Source: JAHCHG01 sp041394845 (GTDB lineage: Bacteria; Acidobacteriota; Blastocatellia; Pyrinomonadales; Pyrinomonadaceae). From it: a stretch of 64,000 bases of DNA. Both the position numbers and the translations under genes were made by a program. This document shows, piece by piece, positions 8,077 through 16,816 of this stretch. The stretch covers positions 464,076 to 528,075 of the forward strand of contig JAWKHL010000004.1 in assembly GCA_041394845.1 (NCBI GenBank). Direction: 5' to 3'. The notes beneath the pieces are model-generated. The model searched no databases. It had not been told where the DNA came from and worked only from the letters and a program-made list of their open reading frames with translations. How positions within the stretch are numbered: position 1 is the first letter of the stretch; each line of letters opens with the position of its first letter.

Positions 8077-10444
8077 TCTCGCGGGTGTAGATGATGATGT
8101 CGCCCATCCCTATGTTCGACGTGACGAGTTTGAACGGGAGCATCAAACCGTCCACTTCGCGGTAATCCGAAAAGACCTGACTCGAAGGGATTTTTTGCGG
8201 CGAGGTGCCGGAAACCGTCACGGAAGTTCTCTTTAACGGCAAAAAGGTTCGGGTCGAAATGTAGTATGTCACGGGATTGGCTTTTTCCGGTTCGATCCGA
8301 ACGACGTAGGCATCTTCGTCGCCGACCTTTTGAATCCCCCTGATCTCGACCGACTTGGCGTCTTTTTTCCAGCCGAGGACGCCGTAAAAATCGGCCTCGA
8401 ATTTGACATCTTCGAGCCTCTGCCCGGTGTAGGCCTCATCGCGCGAAAAACTGGTCTCTTCCCCGCCGCTCGTGCCGTCAAAATGATCGACGATCGAACC
8501 GATCTCCTTGCCGAGCGCGGTGATTGTCATTTCGGTCGAGATCTTGTTCGGAGCCTGATGATAAACCGTGCCTTTGCCCTTGAGACCCTGATGAACGAAA
8601 TCGATGTCGAATTTCGAAACGCGCGAGTTTATCCGGCGGAGGTTCTGACTGCCGCCCAATGCCTCGATCATCTTGGCCATCAATTCGTCAACCGTGATCG
8701 TCGGCGTTTCCGTTTTCTCTCCGGCCCCGGCGAATTTGAACGGAAACTCTCCTTCCGGTTGTTTTAAGATGATCCCGTCGATCTTATTGTCGGCCCCGCG
8801 CCGAACCCGGAGGCTGTATGAATCCGGCAGATTCGGCGAGCGGAAGACGTCCTTTTCCTTTTCCACCAGCGGATACGGCGGTTGAGGGCCGACCACCAGC
8901 GAAACCGCGCCGTTCACCTCTTTGATCTCGACGATCTGCCCCTTATTTTGTTCCGATTCGTACTTTCCAACCAGTTCTTTGGCCGATTCCGAAGAGCGCG
9001 GCGCGGGCCGATTCGCGCTTCCCTCCTTCGGCAAAGTGAAATTTCCCTGCGGTTGTTCGAGATAGGCCGAATCGTCCCTGAAAGTGATAAAAAATCCGTC
9101 GGGCGCGTTGGTCAGTTTGTATTTTCGCCCCTCGACCTTCTCCAGCACATAGGTCGGCTGATTGGGAACCTTGGCGACCAGTTGACCGTCTTCGACCTCG
9201 ACCTCGATGTCAAAACCGGCCTGTTCGAAGTGATAGGTGCCAACCTCCTTCCGGGCTTCGGCGGAAACCGCTCGGTTTTCGTCCGGCAGTTCTTCGAGCA
9301 GAGAGGACCAGACGATCGGCATCAGTTCGCTTCCCAGACTCGAAGCCGAAACGTTTGTCAGCATGACGAAACCGACGTTCTCTTCCGGAATGAGCGCCAC
9401 CATCGAATTGAACCCGTCGATGTTGCCGCCGTGCTGGACTACCCGTTTGCCTTTCCAGTCCTGAAGAAACCAGCCCAGACCGTAACTGGCGCTCCCGGCG
9501 ATCTGCTGTTGCGGTTTGATCCATTCGGCGAAACCCTCTTCGGAAACCAGCCGCTTTCCGCCCGCTTCGCCTTTGTTCAAAATGAACCGGAGCCATTTGG
9601 CCATATCGTCGGCGCTCGAATTGATCGCTCCCGCAGGCGCGACCGAAGTGATGTTGCGGGTCGGCAACAGGCGCGTCTCTTTGGTGTCGAAATTGTATTC
9701 GTAACCGAGCGAAAAATCTTTGGTCTTCTGCATTTCGGGGACCGACATCGAACTGTTGAGCATACCGATCGGCTTTAGAATGTGCCCGGCGACAAAAGCC
9801 TCCCAGGGTTGGTCCTGCACCTCGGAGACGATCTCGCCGGCGGCCGTGTACATGACGTTCTGATATTGGAACTTTTCGCCCAGTTTGGCCGTCGGTTTGG
9901 CCTCGCCGGCGACCTTGATGATCTCCTCGCGGTCGAGTTTGCCGGTGATCCATCCGAGATCGGTCCGGTTCAAACCCGACGAATGCGACAACAGATTGCG
10001 GATCGTGATGTTCTTGTCGATCTCCGGGTCATTGATCTTGAAATAAGACAGATATTTTTTCGGAGAATCGTCGAGCGAGAGTTTGCCCTCGTCCTGACTG
10101 ATCAAAACCGACAGCGCGGTAAAAGCCTTGGTGGCCGAACCGATGGCGAACTGCGTCTGAGCCGTAACGGGAACCCGTTTTTCAAAATTCTTGTAGCCAT
10201 AGCCCTTCGACAAAATGACCCGGCCGTCCTTGACGATGGCCAGACTCATGCCCGGGATGCCCAGTTCCTTGCGCCGGGCCTCGGCCTTTTCCTCGATCCG
10301 CGAAAGCCTCTTTTGCAGATCGCCATCGACGGAAGCGGTTTTGGTCCCGGTCTGCGCGTAACCCGCGGGCGGCAAGGCGGCGGCGAAAAGCGAAAAAACC
10401 AGACCGAACGTAACCAGCAGACGAAAATATGTTTTTTTGATCAT
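8027..10444 (-). CDS. Secreted serine hydrolase, class C beta-lactamase/penicillin-binding fold, with long C-terminal extension
   Basis: 805 residues. Signal peptide at residues 1-30 (ending GYAQ). The beta-lactamase domain (about 45-385) has SATK (about 104-107) as SxxK, YQN (about 198) as YxN and HGG (about 337) as the third box. After it come a DUF3471-like beta-sandwich region (about 395-560) and a C-terminal domain of about 200 residues resembling outer-membrane lipoprotein-sorting folds (periplasmic lipid-binding type). It likely acts in the periplasm as an esterase or peptidase rather than as resistance enzyme. CGGAG precedes the ATG. The stop lies inside the 3' end of the convergent hydrolase gene. 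Confidence 0.85.
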   Translation of the reverse strand: MIKKTYFRLLVTFGLVFSLFAAALPPAGYAQTGTKTASVDGDLQKRLSRIEEKAEARRKELGIPGMSLAIVKDGRVILSKGYGYKNFEKRVPVTAQTQFAIGSATKAFTALSVLISQDEGKLSLDDSPKKYLSYFKINDPEIDKNITIRNLLSHSSGLNRTDLGWITGKLDREEIIKVAGEAKPTAKLGEKFQYQNVMYTAAGEIVSEVQDQPWEAFVAGHILKPIGMLNSSMSVPEMQKTKDFSLGYEYNFDTKETRLLPTRNITSVAPAGAINSSADDMAKWLRFILNKGEAGGKRLVSEEGFAEWIKPQQQIAGSASYGLGWFLQDWKGKRVVQHGGNIDGFNSMVALIPEENVGFVMLTNVSASSLGSELMPIVWSSLLEELPDENRAVSAEARKEVGTYHFEQAGFDIEVEVEDGQLVAKVPNQPTYVLEKVEGRKYKLTNAPDGFFITFRDDSAYLEQPQGNFTLPKEGSANRPAPRSSESAKELVGKYESEQNKGQIVEIKEVNGAVSLVVGPQPPYPLVEKEKDVFRSPNLPDSYSLRVRRGADNKIDGIILKQPEGEFPFKFAGAGEKTETPTITVDELMAKMIEALGGSQNLRRINSRVSKFDIDFVHQGLKGKGTVYHQAPNKISTEMTITALGKEIGSIVDHFDGTSGGEETSFSRDEAYTGQRLEDVKFEADFYGVLGWKKDAKSVEIRGIQKVGDEDAYVVRIEPEKANPVTYYISTRTFLPLKRTSVTVSGTSPQKIPSSQVFSDYREVDGLMLPFKLVTSNIGMGDIIIYTREIKHNVPIDGAKFRARK

Positions 10445-10586
10445 TAAATTCTCCGTATTTCCTGATATAAATTTTTAGATAATCTTCCTGAATATCTACG
10501 GAGGGGTTCAAAAAAAAGTTTGTTTTTCGGTTTTTCGGGAGTTTTCCGGAAGGCTGATTCAGCCTTTTTAAAAAGCTCCGCAGGAG

Positions 10587-10613
10587 AAAAAAGCCCGGTG
10601 CGTCAGCGCCGGG
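10587..10613 (-). terminator. Rho-independent terminator after the histidine kinase gene
   Basis: Stem CCCGGTGC (10594-10601) with GCGCCGGG (10606-10613), one mismatch, followed on the minus strand by a T6 tract (10587-10592). It lies 89 bases after the kinase stop. Two smaller hairpins sit nearby (GCCCT/AGGGC at 10637-10649 and AAGGCTGA/TCAGCCTT near 10550). Confidence 0.65.
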
Positions 10614-10701
10614 GTATGGAGCAAAATTGTCGGCCAGCCCTAAAAGGGCGGAATTATTAAGGAGCTGGTTTATTAATTGGAGATCATTCTTTGAGGCTCA
10701 A

Positions 10702-12723
10702 TCACAAACGCGGAAGTTTGAAGCTGAACCGGGAGCCGTGGCCGACCTCGGATTCGACCTCGACCTGGCCGCCGTGCTGTTCGACGATCTCTTTGACCAG
10801 CGACAGACCGAGACCGGTCGATTCCTCTTCCTTGTCCTGACCGTCGCGGGCGACGCGGTAGAATTTTTCCCAGATCTTTTCGTGTTCGCTCGAATGGATG
10901 CCGTAGCCGCGGTCTTCGACCACGACGCGCAGAAAATCCGACTCCAGAATGGTCGAGATGATGACCGAGGTCCGCTCCGGCGAATAGCGGATGGCGTTGT
11001 CGATGAGACTCGACAGAGCGCGCGAAATGAGCCCCTTGTCAGCGGCGATCGGCGGCAGATGGGGATTGAATTGTTCGACCAGACGGATCCGTTTGCGGCG
11101 GGCCGTTTCCTGATAATCGGTGACCACTTCGCGCACGATATTATCGAGTTTGACGGTTGTTTTGGAGACCTCTTTTTTGTCCGACTGTTCGAGGTTGGAA
11201 ACCGACAAAAAGGTCGAAAGCATCTTCGAAAGACGCTGTGATTCGTTGGCTATGATGGTCAGAAACTCGCGCGATTCTTCGCCCAGATTTTCGTCCGCCA
11301 GAAGAAGTTCGGCGAAACCCTGAATGCTGGTGATCGGCGTCCGCAGTTCGTGCGACATCAGCGAAGCCATGTCGCTCCGGAGCTTTTCGTTTTCCTTGAC
11401 GGCCGAAATGTCCCGGAAGGTGATCAGAAAACAGGCCGGCTTCATCGGGATGTCCGATTCGTGGATCGATTGATTGTCGTCCGGCACCTTGACCAGCGAG
11501 ATCTGCATCTTGAGAGTTTTGTTGGTTTCGGGAAAATGCAATTCGCCTTTGTAAGAGCCGCCCGTTTGCAAAACCCGGCGAATGGCCAGACGCGGTTCGT
11601 TGAAAACGTCCGTCTTAAATTTCTCCAGCAAACCGAACAGGTCTATCTCGTAAAATTCCTTGGCGTTCAGATCGGCCAGATGACGCATCTGCCGGTTGAG
11701 ATACGCCAGCGTTCCGTCCAGATAAGCAATGGCGTGGGCTTCTTTCAGATAAGAACTGGCGATGGCGCTGAAGGATTGTTCCTTGATGATTCCGTGGATC
11801 AGATTGATGATGTCGAGCCGGTTTTCGGCGGAAAAAGTCGAAAACGAACTCCACCAGTTCTGATGCGGCAGGGTCTTTCCGCGCAGTTCCTTGCGCTGAA
11901 AATTCTGGGCCAGCTGGCCGCTGAAAGCCTCCAGCAAATAAACGTCTTCCTGTTCGAAATTCTGCTCGACCTTGACGAACAGAACGCCGATGACGACGTC
12001 CTCGTAGATCAGCGGAAGGGCGATGCGGGCCGCGCCGCATTCGGCATCGTCGTGCCCGATGACGGTCCTTCTGGTTCGCAAGGCCTCCTCGCAGAACTCC
12101 ACTTTGTCGCGCCACGAAGAATGACGGGCGCTTCCCGAATCCGGTCCGCTTGCTCCGCCGCCGTTGCGGGCCCGTCCGACCGGATTGAGCCGGCCGTCGA
12201 GGGTGTAGCGGAAGACGATCGCTTCGGAAAGCGGCAGGACCGTTTCCAGCAGTTTGAGCCCGCTTTCGATCCGAAGATCGGCCGATTTGCCTTCGAGAAG
12301 ATGTCCGGTCGAAGCCAGTCCGACCAGCTTTTCGGTCAGTTCGGAATCGATCATCCAGATCTTTTTCAGATGAACAACGACGACCGTAATGACGACCGTC
12401 AGGGTCATCGGAATGAACATCATACTCTGACCGAGGAATTTGGCGGCCAGAAGGCTGGCCAAAAACCAGAGCGCCAGAAAACAGACCATCGGCGCAAAGA
12501 TCTTTTTGAGCCCCACTTTTTCGGCCCAGAAACCGACTCCCGCGCCGACCGCAATGACGATCAGGATCTTCCACCAGACGAAATCAACCGCCGGGGGCAG
12601 GATCAGATCCTTCAGGGAACCGAGAACGCTCCCGCCGAAAATCCAGATCATCGAGATGGAAAATGCGACCGCCACCGATAAGGAAAGCGAAAGCAAAACG
12701 CTTTTGTTCTTGAACATTTCCAT
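10702..12723 (-). CDS. Membrane sensor histidine kinase (GAF, PAS-like, HisKA, HATPase)
   Basis: 673 residues from the ATG at 12723; a longer frame to 12786 lacks coding character. Hydrophobic segments at about 8-125 form several membrane helices. They are followed by a GAF-like domain (about 140-290), a PAS-like region (about 310-430) and the kinase core: SHELRTPITSIQGF with the phospho-acceptor His (about residue 455), then N-box SLIDNAIRYSPE, DRGYGI and GLGLSLVKEI. It should autophosphorylate and pass phosphate to a response regulator, but none is adjacent. A terminator follows, so it is an orphan kinase locally. Confidence 0.88.
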   Translation of the reverse strand: MEMFKNKSVLLSLSLSVAVAFSISMIWIFGGSVLGSLKDLILPPAVDFVWWKILIVIAVGAGVGFWAEKVGLKKIFAPMVCFLALWFLASLLAAKFLGQSMMFIPMTLTVVITVVVVHLKKIWMIDSELTEKLVGLASTGHLLEGKSADLRIESGLKLLETVLPLSEAIVFRYTLDGRLNPVGRARNGGGASGPDSGSARHSSWRDKVEFCEEALRTRRTVIGHDDAECGAARIALPLIYEDVVIGVLFVKVEQNFEQEDVYLLEAFSGQLAQNFQRKELRGKTLPHQNWWSSFSTFSAENRLDIINLIHGIIKEQSFSAIASSYLKEAHAIAYLDGTLAYLNRQMRHLADLNAKEFYEIDLFGLLEKFKTDVFNEPRLAIRRVLQTGGSYKGELHFPETNKTLKMQISLVKVPDDNQSIHESDIPMKPACFLITFRDISAVKENEKLRSDMASLMSHELRTPITSIQGFAELLLADENLGEESREFLTIIANESQRLSKMLSTFLSVSNLEQSDKKEVSKTTVKLDNIVREVVTDYQETARRKRIRLVEQFNPHLPPIAADKGLISRALSSLIDNAIRYSPERTSVIISTILESDFLRVVVEDRGYGIHSSEHEKIWEKFYRVARDGQDKEEESTGLGLSLVKEIVEQHGGQVEVESEVGHGSRFSFKLPRL

Positions 12724-12995
12724 AGTAAATTTTCGGGGGAATCGATCCGATCGGGTGAAAAGGAGTTTATCGGGCAGATGCGTCAAACAGGTTTAACGAA
12801 TGCAAACCTCGTTTGCAGAAACGATTATGCTATAAAAGTTCCGGTTAAATCAAGCGAAATTCTGCAAAAGTGAGATTTTTTTTTCGGAGAAACCCGGTCT
12901 TACGGTTTGGTTCTCCGGCGATTATCACCTTCCGGGTTTTGCCCTTTTTGGTGAAAAACTACATAATAACAAATTGTTTTAAGCAGTTTGGAATT

Positions 12996-13529
12996 ATGAA
13001 ATTTATCACCAATTCGCGGGCATTATCGATCGCTCTCTGGCTCGGAGCGGCGTGTTTTTTCAGTTTTGCGGTGGCGCCGAGCGCGTTCGGAGTTTTGCCT
13101 TCCCGGGAGTTGGCCGGTTCGATCGTTTCGCGCACTCTTTCGATCCTTAATTTCAGCGGAATGGCCATCGGAGTTCTGCTCCTTCTGACGACTCTCGTCA
13201 AACGGCTCGACATTCGCCCCCTCTGGCTCTGGACGGAGAGGTTTTTGCTGCTGATCATGACGGCCGCCTGCGCCGTCGGGCAATTCGTCATCGGATTGTG
13301 GCTTTCGATGCTCCGGGCGCAGATGGGCAAACCGATCGACGAGATCCCGGTGGAAGATCCGCTCCGCATCCAGTTCAATAATCTGCACAACTATTCGGTC
13401 TGGGTTCTGGTCGCCGCCATGGTCGCGGCACTGATCGTGTTTTTTATAATGTCGGGAAAGAGTTTTAACGGTTCCCCCAAGAAAGATGCTTCCAAGCCTT
13501 TTGATTTTCCAAACGAATTTATTAACTGA
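12996..13529 (+). CDS. DUF4149/TMEM205-like integral membrane protein
   Basis: 177 residues from the ATG at 12996; the longer frame to 12870 is upstream sequence. Four hydrophobic helices are visible (about 7-30, 45-65, 75-100, 140-165). The pattern of helix 1 with ACFFSFAVAPSAF, then a loop and LNFSGMAIGVLLLL, is that of DUF4149 proteins. Function is not known. The next gene begins six bases after the stop, so the two are probably co-transcribed. Confidence 0.65.
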   Translation: MKFITNSRALSIALWLGAACFFSFAVAPSAFGVLPSRELAGSIVSRTLSILNFSGMAIGVLLLLTTLVKRLDIRPLWLWTERFLLLIMTAACAVGQFVIGLWLSMLRAQMGKPIDEIPVEDPLRIQFNNLHNYSVWVLVAAMVAALIVFFIMSGKSFNGSPKKDASKPFDFPNEFIN

Positions 13530-13534
13530 AACTT

Positions 13535-14326
13535 ATGGAACTGATTGAAAAAATCGGCGATTTTTCGAGGAAATACGAAAAATGGAACGCCAATGACGAC
13601 TTGAAAAACTATCCCTTTGTCAAAAACGAAGACGCCCCTTTTTCGCCGGCCAGACGTTCTCTGCCGATGCTCAATCTGGCGCTCATCTCTTCGGCCGGAG
13701 CCTACATCGACGGCACCGATCCGTTCGACACCGACGCCCGCGACGGCGATCCGAAGTTCAGGGAAATTCCGGTCGAGGTCGAGGCCGAAGATCTGCTTTA
13801 CGCCGCCCGCGGCTACGATCCGGCCGCCGTCAAAGAGGATCGCAACGCGCAGATCCCGGTTGATCGCCTCCTCGAATACGAAGCCAACGGCGTCATCGGC
13901 CGTTTGAACCACGTCTGGTGGAGTTTGATGGGGCATATCCCGAACGCCCGTCTGGTGGCCGAAGAAACCGCGCCGCGCATCACCGAGAGACTGGCGCGGT
14001 ATGAGGTTCAGGCCGCACTTTTAATCCCCGCCTCGCGGCTTTGTCATCAGACATTGGGGATCATCGCCCGTTCGATCGAGCAAGCGGGAATTCCGACGAT
14101 GCTGGTTTCGGTCGACCGTTCCGTAACCGATTCGGTCCGCGCCCCGCGCGTCGCCTATTATCAAGGCGAATTCGGCTCGGTCGCCGGTAAACCGGGCTGG
14201 AAACAATTTCAGCACCGGATTCTCGACGAAGCCTTGCGCTGGACCGAGACATTCGATCAACCGGCCTCGCGGAAACTGGTCGTCGATCTCGAAACCGCCA
14301 CCGAAATGGCGCGCGGCGAAAGGTGA
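13535..14326 (+). CDS. Glycine/sarcosine/betaine/proline reductase subunit B-like protein (GrdB/PrdB family)
   Basis: 263 residues. The segment NARLVAEETAPRITERL and the later ASRLCHQTLGIIARSIEQAG match GrdB-type proteins, in which this region carries the active Cys or selenocysteine. Here it is Cys with no in-frame TGA, so no selenoprotein. None of the other reductase subunits (A, C, thioredoxin partner) is near, so a stand-alone oxidoreductase or thiol-active role is more likely than Stickland reduction. It follows the DUF4149-like gene closely. Confidence 0.65.
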   Translation: MELIEKIGDFSRKYEKWNANDDLKNYPFVKNEDAPFSPARRSLPMLNLALISSAGAYIDGTDPFDTDARDGDPKFREIPVEVEAEDLLYAARGYDPAAVKEDRNAQIPVDRLLEYEANGVIGRLNHVWWSLMGHIPNARLVAEETAPRITERLARYEVQAALLIPASRLCHQTLGIIARSIEQAGIPTMLVSVDRSVTDSVRAPRVAYYQGEFGSVAGKPGWKQFQHRILDEALRWTETFDQPASRKLVVDLETATEMARGER

Positions 14327-14406
14327 TTTTTTCACTTATTGTCAATCCGACTCATTAAAACCCTCTCTTTTACAGTTTTCCGCGGAATTTTGCTAAAGTC
14401 TTTTCC

Positions 14407-15924
14407 ATGAACCGCGAAGCCACGCTTGAGAGCGTCCGAAGGCGCGACCGGCCCTGGGATCTGATCGTCATCGGGGGCGGTGCGACCGGGGTCGGATGCG
14501 CACTCGATGCGGCCGGGCGCGGTTTCGACGTTCTGCTTCTTGAGAGGAGCGATTTCGGCAAAGGCACTTCGAGCCGTTCGACCAAACTGGTTCACGGCGG
14601 CGTTCGCTATCTGGCGCAGGGCGATCTCGCGCTGGTTCGCGAAGCTCTCAAAGAACGGGGACGATTGCTTGAAAACGCGCCCCATCTGGTCGAAAAACTC
14701 CCCTTCATTGTTCCCTGCTACAGTCTTTGGCAAAAGTTCTATTACGGCGTCGGGCTCAAAGTTTACAATCTTTTATCCGGCCGATACTCTTTCGGAAGAT
14801 CGCGGATTCTCTCCGGAAAAGAAACGATCGAAAAACTGCCCAACGTCAAGCGGGAGCGGTTGCGGGGCGGCGTTCTTTATTTCGACGGGCAGTTCGACGA
14901 CGCCCGGCTTTTGATCGATCTGGTCAGAACGGCCGCCGAAAAAGGCGCGGCGTTGCTTAATTACGCCCGGGTCTTTGAACTCCTTAAAAACGGGAACGGG
15001 CGCATTTCCGGCGTCAAATTCACCGACGCGGAAACTGGCGAAATTTTCGAAGCCGAAGCCCGCGCCGTCATCAATGCGACCGGAGCGTTCAGCGATGCGG
15101 TTCGCCGTCTTTCGAACGAGAATTCGTCCGATCTGATCAAACCGAGCCAGGGTGTCCATCTGGTTTTCGACCGGTCTTTTCTGCCCGGCGACTGTGCGCT
15201 GATGATCCCGAAAACGAGCGACGGGCGCGTTCTCTTTGCCATTCCCTTCGGCGGCAAAACTCTGGTCGGAACGACCGACACACCGATCGAACGGCCCGAA
15301 GCCGAGCCCGTCGCCTTTGAAAAGGAAATCGAATTCATCCTGGAGACGGCCCGCGATCATCTCGCCCGCCCGCCCAAACGCAAAGACATTTTGAGCGTTT
15401 TCGCCGGCATCCGCCCGCTGGTCAGGTCTTCAGCCGACGCCGGAAACACCGCCGCCCTGTCGCGCGATCACACCATCGAAATTGATGAGTCCGGCCTGCT
15501 GACCATCACCGGCGGAAAATGGACGACCTACCGGCGAATGGCCGAAGACGCCGTCAATCAGGCTTTGACGCTGGCCGGTCTGCCCGAAAAACCCTGCCCG
15601 ACCAGAGAGTTGAGGATCAAGAGCGATAAAGACCTGTCGGAGATCATCAAAGAAGATCCGTCCCTGAAAGAAAAACTCCACCCGGACTTTCCCTATCAAA
15701 GGGCGGATGTCGTTTTCGCCGTCAGAAAAGAATCGGCCCGGACTCTCGAAGACATCCTGGCCCGCCGAACGCGGCTTCTGTTTCTGGACGCGCGGGCCGC
15801 GATTCAAACCGCCCCGTCGTCGGCTGAAATCATGGCCGCCGAATTAAATCAAGACCGGGAATGGATCGAAATGCAGATCAGCGAATTTGAGGAATTGGCG
15901 GAGAAATATCTTGTAAAAGGGTGA
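14407..15924 (+). CDS. glpD: Aerobic glycerol-3-phosphate dehydrogenase GlpD
   Basis: 505 residues. The FAD-binding Rossmann motif IGGGATGVGCALDAAGRG (about 22-39) with an ERSDFGKGTSSRSTKLVHGG signature, a GKTLVGTTDTP segment and a C-terminal GGKWTTYRRMAEDAV region are those of GlpD. It oxidises glycerol-3-phosphate to dihydroxyacetone phosphate at the inner membrane and feeds electrons to quinone. No other glp gene is adjacent. Its TGA stop is the first TGA of the GTGATGG words of PWE2. Confidence 0.93.
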   Translation: MNREATLESVRRRDRPWDLIVIGGGATGVGCALDAAGRGFDVLLLERSDFGKGTSSRSTKLVHGGVRYLAQGDLALVREALKERGRLLENAPHLVEKLPFIVPCYSLWQKFYYGVGLKVYNLLSGRYSFGRSRILSGKETIEKLPNVKRERLRGGVLYFDGQFDDARLLIDLVRTAAEKGAALLNYARVFELLKNGNGRISGVKFTDAETGEIFEAEARAVINATGAFSDAVRRLSNENSSDLIKPSQGVHLVFDRSFLPGDCALMIPKTSDGRVLFAIPFGGKTLVGTTDTPIERPEAEPVAFEKEIEFILETARDHLARPPKRKDILSVFAGIRPLVRSSADAGNTAALSRDHTIEIDESGLLTITGGKWTTYRRMAEDAVNQALTLAGLPEKPCPTRELRIKSDKDLSEIIKEDPSLKEKLHPDFPYQRADVVFAVRKESARTLEDILARRTRLLFLDARAAIQTAPSSAEIMAAELNQDREWIEMQISEFEELAEKYLVKG

Positions 15925-16002
15925 TGGGTGATGGGTGATGGGTGATGGGAAATTTGTCTTTTGTCTCATCACCTATCACCCATCACTCATCATTCATCAC
16001 CC
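15919..16002. repeat. PWE2: GTGATGG-word hairpin between convergent glpD and HAD genes
   Basis: Left arm 15919-15949 consists of four GGGTGAT heptamers; right arm 15966-16002 has five ATCACCC-like heptamers with point changes. Both genes take their stop codons from the element: GlpD ends at its first TGA, and the HAD protein ends with GDE and TGA read from the right arm. It could work as a bidirectional terminator, although neither side ends in a long T tract. Confidence 0.85.
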
Positions 16003-16700
16003 ACCAACAATCCCGTCAAATCACGAATATCCTCCAACCGAATGAAATCGTGTCCATCGAGTTCTTCCGCCCCGACTTCTTCGTGCGCCCAGGTCGTTGC
16101 GTAGGGAATGTGAACCGCCGTTCCGCCGAGCATCGTCACGGGCAGAACATCGGACTTTAAGGAATTGCCGACCATCATAAAATTCTCGCGCGGGATGTTT
16201 TGTCGGGACAGGATCTTTTCGTAAGTTTCGGCCGTTTTGGTCGCCACCACCTCGACGTGTGAGAAATATCGGTCGAGACCCGAACGGGCGATCTTGCTTT
16301 CCTGATCGAACAGGTCGCCCTTGGTGATGATCAGCAATCGGTGGGTTTGAGAGAGCCTTTGAATCGTTTCCTCGACGCCGTCGAAAACCTCGACCGGCGA
16401 GCGAAGCATCTCTTTGGAAAACCCGATGATCTGAGCGATCTCGTCGCCTCCGATCCGTCCTTCCGACAGTTCGATGGCCGTCTCGATCATCGACAGCGTA
16501 AATCCCTTGACGCCGTAACCGAAATGCTCGATGTTCCGCGTTTCGGTCTCGTAAAGTTTTTGCCCGATCCATTCTTCGGTGTGATAAGGCAGGAGGAGTT
16601 GTTTGAATTTGTCCTGAGTGAGAGTAAAAAGCGATTCGTTGTGCCAGAGCGTATCGTCGGCGTCAAAGGCGATGAATTTTATTTTTCGGGGATCTACCAT
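15990..16700 (-). CDS. HAD-superfamily hydrolase (phosphatase)
   Basis: 236 residues. Motif I FDADDTLWHN (about 12-21) holds the nucleophilic and acid/base Asp; motif II is IITKG (about 123), motif III Lys lies in the ATKTAETYEKIL region and motif IV is GNSLKSDV. A cap of about 90 helical residues separates motifs I and II, placing it in HAD subfamily I. It is a small-molecule phosphatase with unknown substrate. The start has no Shine-Dalgarno sequence because PWE3 occupies the upstream region; the stop is in PWE2. Confidence 0.85.
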   Translation of the reverse strand: MVDPRKIKFIAFDADDTLWHNESLFTLTQDKFKQLLLPYHTEEWIGQKLYETETRNIEHFGYGVKGFTLSMIETAIELSEGRIGGDEIAQIIGFSKEMLRSPVEVFDGVEETIQRLSQTHRLLIITKGDLFDQESKIARSGLDRYFSHVEVVATKTAETYEKILSRQNIPRENFMMVGNSLKSDVLPVTMLGGTAVHIPYATTWAHEEVGAEELDGHDFIRLEDIRDLTGLLVGDE

Positions 16701-16707
16701 AAAGCCT

Positions 16708-16816
16708 AAAAGGTGAAAAAGTTTAAAAGTGAAAATGTTTAAAAGTAATGCTCCAATTGATGAACAACCTTTTTCACCTTTTCACCCTTAAACTTTTTCA
16801 CCTTTATCCCTTTACA
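16708..16816. repeat. PWE3: GTGAAAAAGTTTAAA-word hairpin downstream of galU
   Basis: Left arm about 16708-16745 (words AGGTGAAAAAGTTTAAAAG, AGTGAAAATGTTTAAAAG) pairs with right arm 16769-16816 (CTTTTTCACCTTTTCACCC, AAACTTTTTCACCTTT). The galU stop is at its right border. It separates galU from the HAD gene on the same strand. The same words return in PWE15 after the TetR gene. Confidence 0.8.

Noticed and set aside
13535..14326. Selenocysteine in the GrdB-like gene
   Set aside because: No in-frame TGA; the expected position is Cys in CHQT.
15919..16002. CRISPR array or simple microsatellite
   Set aside because: Units are contiguous heptamers without spacers, the second arm is inverted, and words vary between sites, so neither term fits.
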